Source: Thermoanaerobacter ethanolicus JW 200
GTDB taxonomy: Bacteria; Bacillota; Thermoanaerobacteria; Thermoanaerobacterales; Thermoanaerobacteraceae
DNA: 64,000 nt
Assembly (NCBI RefSeq): GCF_003722315.1
Contig: NZ_CP033580.1
Location: 1-64,000 of the forward strand
Reading direction: 5' to 3'
The translations under genes and the position numbers were made by a program. Within the stretch, counting starts at the first letter, position 1. Every line of letters starts with the position of its first letter. Below are positions 60,237 to 64,000 of the stretch, piece after piece. The notes beneath the pieces are model-generated. The model was not told where the DNA came from. It ran no database searches and saw only the letters and a program-made list of their open reading frames with translations.

Positions 60237-60329
60237 ACAAAAAGCTGGTTAAAAAGAAAACTGGCTTTATTGTTGAAGAAAATTAGAATACTTCACAAAA
60301 GCTAAATAAGGTTGAGGAGGGAATTTCTC

Positions 60330-61850
60330 ATGGTTGACACAGAGTTAAGAGCTGCTGCATACGCAAGATACTCTAGCGATAATCAGCGAGAAGAGAGCAT
60401 TGAGGCCCAATTAAGAGCCATAAAAGAGTACTGCGAAAAGAATAATATACAGCTTGTAAAGATATATACTGATGAAGCGAAAAGTGCTACAACCGATGAC
60501 AGACCAGCATTTCTGCAGATGATAAAGGACAGCTCATTGGGTCTTTTTAATGCCGTTATTGTTCATAAATTGGACAGGTTCGCTCGCAACAGATATGACA
60601 GCGCCTTTTACAGAAGACAGTTGAAAAAGAATGGTGTAAAATTAATATCGGTATTAGAACAGCTTGACGATAGTCCTGAGTCTATAATTCTTGAGTCGGT
60701 ACTTGAAGGGATGGCTGAGTACTACTCCAAAAACCTCGCAAGGGAGGTTATGAAAGGATTGAAAGAAAATGCTTTTCAGGCCAAATTTAATGGAGGTATA
60801 CCACCTTTGGGATATGATATTGTGGATGGAAAATATGTGATAAACGAAAAAGAAGCTGAAGCAGTGAGACTGATTTTTGAGTTATATGCACATGGGTATG
60901 GATATAGGCAGATAATTGATGAATTAAACTTAAGAGGTTACAGAACTAAGAAGGGGAATCCGTTCAGCAAAAACAGCATTCATGAAATTTTAAAAAATGA
61001 AAAATATACAGGTAAATATATATTCAACAAAGGCACAAAGAAAAATCATAGAATAGTAAAAGAAGACGTAATCGTTATAGAGAATGCTATACCTGCAATC
61101 ATTGATGAAGACTTATTTAAAAAAGTGCAGGAGAAAATGGAAGAAAGAAAAGTAACAAGAGGGGCTAATTCTGCAAAAAGGGTTTATCTTTTGTCAGGTC
61201 TTGTTTACTGCGGAATATGCGGTTCTAAAATGGTAGGGTGTTTAAGCAGAGGAAAATATGTAACTTATAGATGCAGCAGAAAGGACAGAACAAAGCAGTG
61301 CACAAATAGAGATATAAATAAAGAAAAAGTAGAAGCTTTTGTCATAGATGAGCTGAACAAGAGAGTGCTTGACCCAAAAGTAGCGCCGGTATTGGCTAGA
61401 CTTTTAAACGAGGAGAATCAGAAGCTAAATAAAGAGAGAGCAGAAGAAATTACTTTTTTAAAAAAGCGCTACAAGGAGGTTGAAGAGCAGATGAAAAACA
61501 TAGTAGAAGCTATTGCTCAGGGGATGTTCCAGCCAATAATGAAAGAAAAAATGAACGAATTAGAAGCAATGAGAAATGAGCTTGCTTACAGAATTAAAGA
61601 GCTGGAAAATAAAAAAGAGACAGACTTTATTACACCAGAAATGATTTTGAAAATCTTTGAAAAAGATAGGGAAATAATTAATTCATCGAAGGACCCTCAT
61701 GAAATTAAAGAAGTGCTTAAAAACTACATAAAAAAAATAATCGTCACCCCAGATGAAATAAAGTGTGAATTTTACTTCTGGATAGGTGACGATTTCCGTT
61801 CTTTGCTGGTAGCGGCGAGTGGATTTGAACCACCGACACTGCGGGTATGA
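60330..61850 (+). CDS. int: Large serine recombinase (integrase), form with tRNA-encoded C-terminus
   Basis: Identical to the integrase at 7594-9099 up to residue Ala before the junction, then SGFEPPTLRV is read from the complement of tRNA-Met, giving 506 residues. The integrated element therefore borrows its last ten codons and its stop from host DNA. Whether the two forms differ in activity is unknown. Confidence 0.95.
   Translation: MVDTELRAAAYARYSSDNQREESIEAQLRAIKEYCEKNNIQLVKIYTDEAKSATTDDRPAFLQMIKDSSLGLFNAVIVHKLDRFARNRYDSAFYRRQLKKNGVKLISVLEQLDDSPESIILESVLEGMAEYYSKNLAREVMKGLKENAFQAKFNGGIPPLGYDIVDGKYVINEKEAEAVRLIFELYAHGYGYRQIIDELNLRGYRTKKGNPFSKNSIHEILKNEKYTGKYIFNKGTKKNHRIVKEDVIVIENAIPAIIDEDLFKKVQEKMEERKVTRGANSAKRVYLLSGLVYCGICGSKMVGCLSRGKYVTYRCSRKDRTKQCTNRDINKEKVEAFVIDELNKRVLDPKVAPVLARLLNEENQKLNKERAEEITFLKKRYKEVEEQMKNIVEAIAQGMFQPIMKEKMNELEAMRNELAYRIKELENKKETDFITPEMILKIFEKDREIINSSKDPHEIKEVLKNYIKKIIVTPDEIKCEFYFWIGDDFRSLLVAASGFEPPTLRV
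61795..61841. other. attR, junction of the element with tRNA-Met
   Basis: Left half is the attP left arm (TCCGTTC ... AGCGGC), right half is host tRNA-Met T-arm sequence. The exchange dinucleotide is probably GA at 61817-61818. The element supplies the last 10-12 bases of the tRNA gene, including CCA, so the tRNA stays intact. Confidence 0.8.
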
Positions 61851-61883
61851 ACCGCATGCTCTGGCCAACTGAGCTACGCCGCC
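61807..61883 (-). tRNA. tRNA-Met (CAT), elongator; integration target
   Basis: The 77-nt gene folds with acceptor GGCGGCG/CGCCGCT, anticodon loop TTCATAC and T-loop TTCAAAT, and encodes CCA. The anticodon stem lacks the three G-C pairs of initiators, so it is the elongator. Its 3' end forms half of the recombination site. Confidence 0.93.
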
Positions 61884-61890
61884 ATATTTT

Positions 61891-61967
<77 letters not shown>

Positions 61968-61971
61968 CCAT

Positions 61972-62061
61972 TGGTGCCGGAGACCGGACTCGAACCGGTA
62001 CGGGCTTTTAGGGCCCGCAGGATTTTAAGTCCTGTGCGTCTGCCAGTTCCGCCACTCCGGC
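61972..62061 (-). tRNA. tRNA-Leu (TAA)
   Basis: 90 nt, class II with a long variable arm (CGGGCCC-taaaa-GCCCG), anticodon loop ACTTAAA with TAA, T-loop TTCGAGT, CCA encoded. First gene of the tRNA operon. Confidence 0.93.
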
Positions 62062-62084
62062 TTCATCTCCTTGAGACAGTATTT

Positions 62085-62113
62085 ATTATATTATATCTAT
62101 ATCTTTAAGTCAA
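62085..62113 (-). promoter_or_regulatory. Promoter of the tRNA operon
   Basis: On the minus strand TTGACT (62113-62108), a 17-bp spacer and TATAAT (62090-62085) form a near-consensus sigma-A promoter, about 24 bases before tRNA-Leu. It drives Leu-fMet-Met and would read on into attR, antisense to the 3' end of integrase. Confidence 0.85.
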
Positions 62114-62157
62114 TAGTTTTTTATCCACTTTTGCAACTTCAAATGAAAATTCCATTT

Positions 62158-63063
62158 CTATAGCTTAAATTCCCCAAATTTATAGAGGACTGCTCCTTCT
62201 AAATTATCCCACTCACTAACCGTTATTTCTTTGAAACTCAGCATTTCTAATATAGTCAGTAATATAGCAGTTCCCGCAATTATTATATCAGCCCTTTGGG
62301 GCTGCAATCCAAAAATTTTTTTTCGTTCTTCCAATGTAACAGACATAAATTTATCTAAAATCCTTTTAATTTCTTCCTTTTTTAACTGATAGCCATGGAC
62401 TTTTTCTTGAGAATAAATTTCTAATTGCTGAGAAACTGCGGCAAGAGTTGTTATCGTTCCTCCTATGCCGATAACATTTTCAACCTCTTTGTACTTATCA
62501 ATGGAATTTACCACTGCATCTATTATGTGTAACCTAATTTCATCATATTCCTCAGTTGTAGGAGGATCATTTTTAATAAATTTTTCAGTAAGCCTCACAG
62601 CCCCTATATCAAAACTTTTTTTTACAAATTCTCTACCTTTGTACGCTAATTCAGTACTTCCTCCTCCTATATCTAACACCAGAGCATCTTCCTTATTAAC
62701 TCCCATCACCGCTCCGATGTATCCAAACAAGCTCTCTGTTTCTCCATCTATAATTTCTACCTCTAGCCCAAGTTTTCCAATTTGCTCAAAAAAAGCATCT
62801 TTATTTTTAGCATCCCTCATCGCAGATGTTGCAAAAGCATATATAACTTCTGCGCCTTTTTCTTGGGCCAATTTCACAAAGCGTTCAATCACTTCAATGC
62901 TTCTCTGTATCGCATTATTATTTAACTTCCCCGTTTTAGAAATTCCTTCCCCTAATCGAGTTATTTCAACGTCTTTTTGTATCTTGTTTATATTTTCATT
63001 ATCTATGTCACATATAAGTTGGCGTATTGAATTTGTCCCTATATCAATCGCACAAATTCTCAT
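62158..63063 (-). CDS. ppx: Ppx/GppA exopolyphosphatase family protein
   Basis: The 301-residue protein has the actin-like fold motifs ICAIDIGTNSIRQLICDI (phosphate 1), ALVLDIGGGSTELAY (phosphate 2) and VIGIGGTITTLAAV. It hydrolyses polyphosphate and/or pppGpp; about 300 residues is the short form without the HD domain. ATG 63063 follows GGGGG; TTG 63075 is less likely. Core chromosome, outside the element. Confidence 0.9.
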   Translation of the reverse strand: MRICAIDIGTNSIRQLICDIDNENINKIQKDVEITRLGEGISKTGKLNNNAIQRSIEVIERFVKLAQEKGAEVIYAFATSAMRDAKNKDAFFEQIGKLGLEVEIIDGETESLFGYIGAVMGVNKEDALVLDIGGGSTELAYKGREFVKKSFDIGAVRLTEKFIKNDPPTTEEYDEIRLHIIDAVVNSIDKYKEVENVIGIGGTITTLAAVSQQLEIYSQEKVHGYQLKKEEIKRILDKFMSVTLEERKKIFGLQPQRADIIIAGTAILLTILEMLSFKEITVSEWDNLEGAVLYKFGEFKL

Positions 63064-63099
63064 AATAACCCCCAACTATCACAGGTAAAAACCCTTTAT

Positions 63100-63125
63100 G
63101 AAAAATCTTCGGGCATAACCCGAAG
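63100..63125 (-). terminator. Terminator after the S1-domain gene
   Basis: CTTCGGG pairs with CCCGAAG across five bases; ATTTTTCAT follows on the minus strand, directly after the stop codon. Confidence 0.8.
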
Positions 63126-63557
63126 TTAATATCCATTGCTTCTTCTGTAGCCTGTGTTTCTTCTCTTGGAATCAAAATTCTTTCGCAGCTGTTGCTGTCT
63201 TTCGTCTGAATCCTTTAAAAACTTAAGCAATCTCTCTTCAAAAGAACTATTAGTATTATAATTCCTATTGCTCTGCCATACAAAATCCTTTGGATCTCTT
63301 TCTTTATTATTATTATTTTTTTTAGGCAAAGCCTTTTTGATTGACAAACTTATTCTTCCATTAGCATCCATGGACAATATTTTTACTTTTACTTTATCAT
63401 GCTCCTTCAAATGCTCCCTAATGTCTTTTACATAGGTATTAGCAACTTCCGAAATATGCACCAACCCAGTTTTTCCCTCTGGTAGCTGAATAAATGCTCC
63501 AAAGTCTGTGATGTTTAACACAGTGCCCTCAACAACATCTCCAACCTCAAATGGCAT
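63126..63557 (-). CDS. S1 RNA-binding domain protein (YabR-like)
   Basis: The protein (143 residues) is an S1 domain over residues 1-72 (FEVGDVVEGTVLNITDFGAF, GLVHISEVANTYVKDI, KVKILSMDANGRISLSIKKA) and a basic, Asn/Gln-rich tail. It sits after divIC, as yabR does in Bacillus. GGGAGG precedes the ATG. Confidence 0.9.
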   Translation of the reverse strand: MPFEVGDVVEGTVLNITDFGAFIQLPEGKTGLVHISEVANTYVKDIREHLKEHDKVKVKILSMDANGRISLSIKKALPKKNNNNKERDPKDFVWQSNRNYNTNSSFEERLLKFLKDSDERQQQLRKNFDSKRRNTGYRRSNGY

Positions 63558-63644
63558 ATAAATAAAGATCCTCCCTCTAAAAATTTTATTAATGAGTTCA
63601 TTATATATTAAAATACAAAATATTTCAAGATAAATTTTTCGAAA

Positions 63645-63932
63645 TCACTTTTTTGTCTCTTGTGTCTTAGTTTTTGAAATATCTACATAAATTATTTCTC
63701 CTTTTTTAACCAACCCCAATTTTTGCCTTGCCTCATTTTCAATAAAACTTTCACTATTTATCTGGTGAAGTAATTCATTTAAATACTTATTTTCTTTCAT
63801 TACTGCAGCTTCTTTATTTTTCAAATCCCTATACCTATTATTAAGTTTCTCTAATGCAACTTGCTGCTGAAAAAAAGTAAATCCAATATATGCAATAAAG
63901 GCAAAAAACAATATCTTCTTTAGTTTTTTCAC
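63645..63932 (-). CDS. divIC: DivIC/FtsB septum formation initiator
   Basis: The 95-residue protein has one N-terminal helix (ILFFAFIAYIGFTFF), a coiled coil and the conserved FIENEARQKLGLVKKGEIIY. It joins FtsL and the septal synthases at division. Base 63933 to the window end shows only its upstream region with AGGTG before the start. Confidence 0.9.
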   Translation of the reverse strand: MKKLKKILFFAFIAYIGFTFFQQQVALEKLNNRYRDLKNKEAAVMKENKYLNELLHQINSESFIENEARQKLGLVKKGEIIYVDISKTKTQETKK

Positions 63933-64000
63933 TCAAAACACCTACTTTCACAATGCGGATTAATCTATTATTTTTATTCGACATCTCTTTAAAAAATCCT

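Larger units (their letters stand above)
9082..61817. mobile_element. Complete integrative and conjugative element, 52,736 bp
   Basis: The element runs from the attP centre (about 9081/9082) to the attR centre (61817/61818). It encodes a serine integrase, XRE/ImmA regulators, a type IV secretion set (VirB4, PrgI, VirB6, pilin, VirD4), a MobP3-type relaxase, a Tad pilus set, ParM-type partition, replication-type proteins and cargo. The conjugation, Tad, partition and replication genes are almost all on the minus strand. Cargo clusters next to the left end and integrase sits at the right end. Confidence 0.88.
52737..61818. repeat. Right copy of the 9,082-bp direct repeat
   Basis: Second copy of bases 1-9082; here it is continuous with the rest of the complete element on the left and with host tRNA-Met on the right. 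Features inside follow at +52,736. Confidence 0.9.

Noticed and set aside
61683-61868. Reverse-strand ORF over the integrase end and tRNA-Met
   Set aside because: It is a shadow of the integrase gene and the tRNA gene, without a ribosome site.

Overview
The window looks like a low-GC thermophilic Clostridia chromosome of the Thermoanaerobacter/Caldanaerobacter kind. The reasons are strong AGGAGG ribosome sites with many TTG and GTG starts, 'stalk' (copper-amine-oxidase-N-like) secreted proteins, and the chromosomal order divIC - S1 protein (yabR-like) - Ppx/GppA - tRNA cluster at the right end. This assignment rests on gene content and was not confirmed by any search.

Almost everything left of 61.8 kb is one integrative and conjugative element of 52,736 bp. 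It is integrated at the 3' end of an elongator tRNA-Met gene by a large serine recombinase. Bases 1-9082 repeat as 52737-61818 (constant offset 52,736; the same wherever compared), and both copies end exactly at the recombination site. The simplest reading is a tandem array: the right end of one copy (1-9082), an intact attP at about 9081/9082, a complete second copy (9082-61817), then attR in tRNA-Met. The left end (attL) lies outside the window.

Layout of the complete copy, left to right. (1) 9.1-27.2 kb, cargo: a HEPN-MNT toxin-antitoxin pair; a HerA-NurA-DruA-like operon that may be an undescribed defence system; a DUF4160/DUF2442 pair; a DUF4143 ATPase; a 1684-residue PKD surface protein with a stalk-domain partner; and an MqsR/MqsA-type pair whose antitoxin is cut by an insertion sequence. 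Four copies (one partial) of a 171-bp, strongly folded repeat lie between these modules. (2) 27.5-36.9 kb, conjugation: CpaE-like ATPase, M23 peptidase, VirB4, TrsD-like and PrgI proteins, VirB6, a VirB2-like pilin, VirD4, a MobP3-type relaxase and a ribbon-helix-helix accessory protein. (3) 37-38.9 kb: a three-Cys-motif radical SAM protein with its TcmP partner. (4) 39.3-43 kb: ParM-like segregation genes with a repeat array, an HD-GYP protein and a prepilin peptidase. (5) 43-49.9 kb: a complete Tad/Flp pilus set. (6) 50-51.3 kb: replication-type proteins. (7) 51.4-61.8 kb, which is also 1-9.1 kb: small membrane proteins, two XRE/ImmA regulatory modules, duplicated HTH cassettes, a DUF3800 protein and the integrase.

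The element therefore combines integration, plasmid-like replication and partition functions, a conjugation machine, its own Tad pilus, and several candidate defence or addiction systems. To the right of attR are three tRNA genes (Met, fMet, Leu) under a consensus promoter, then the core genes.
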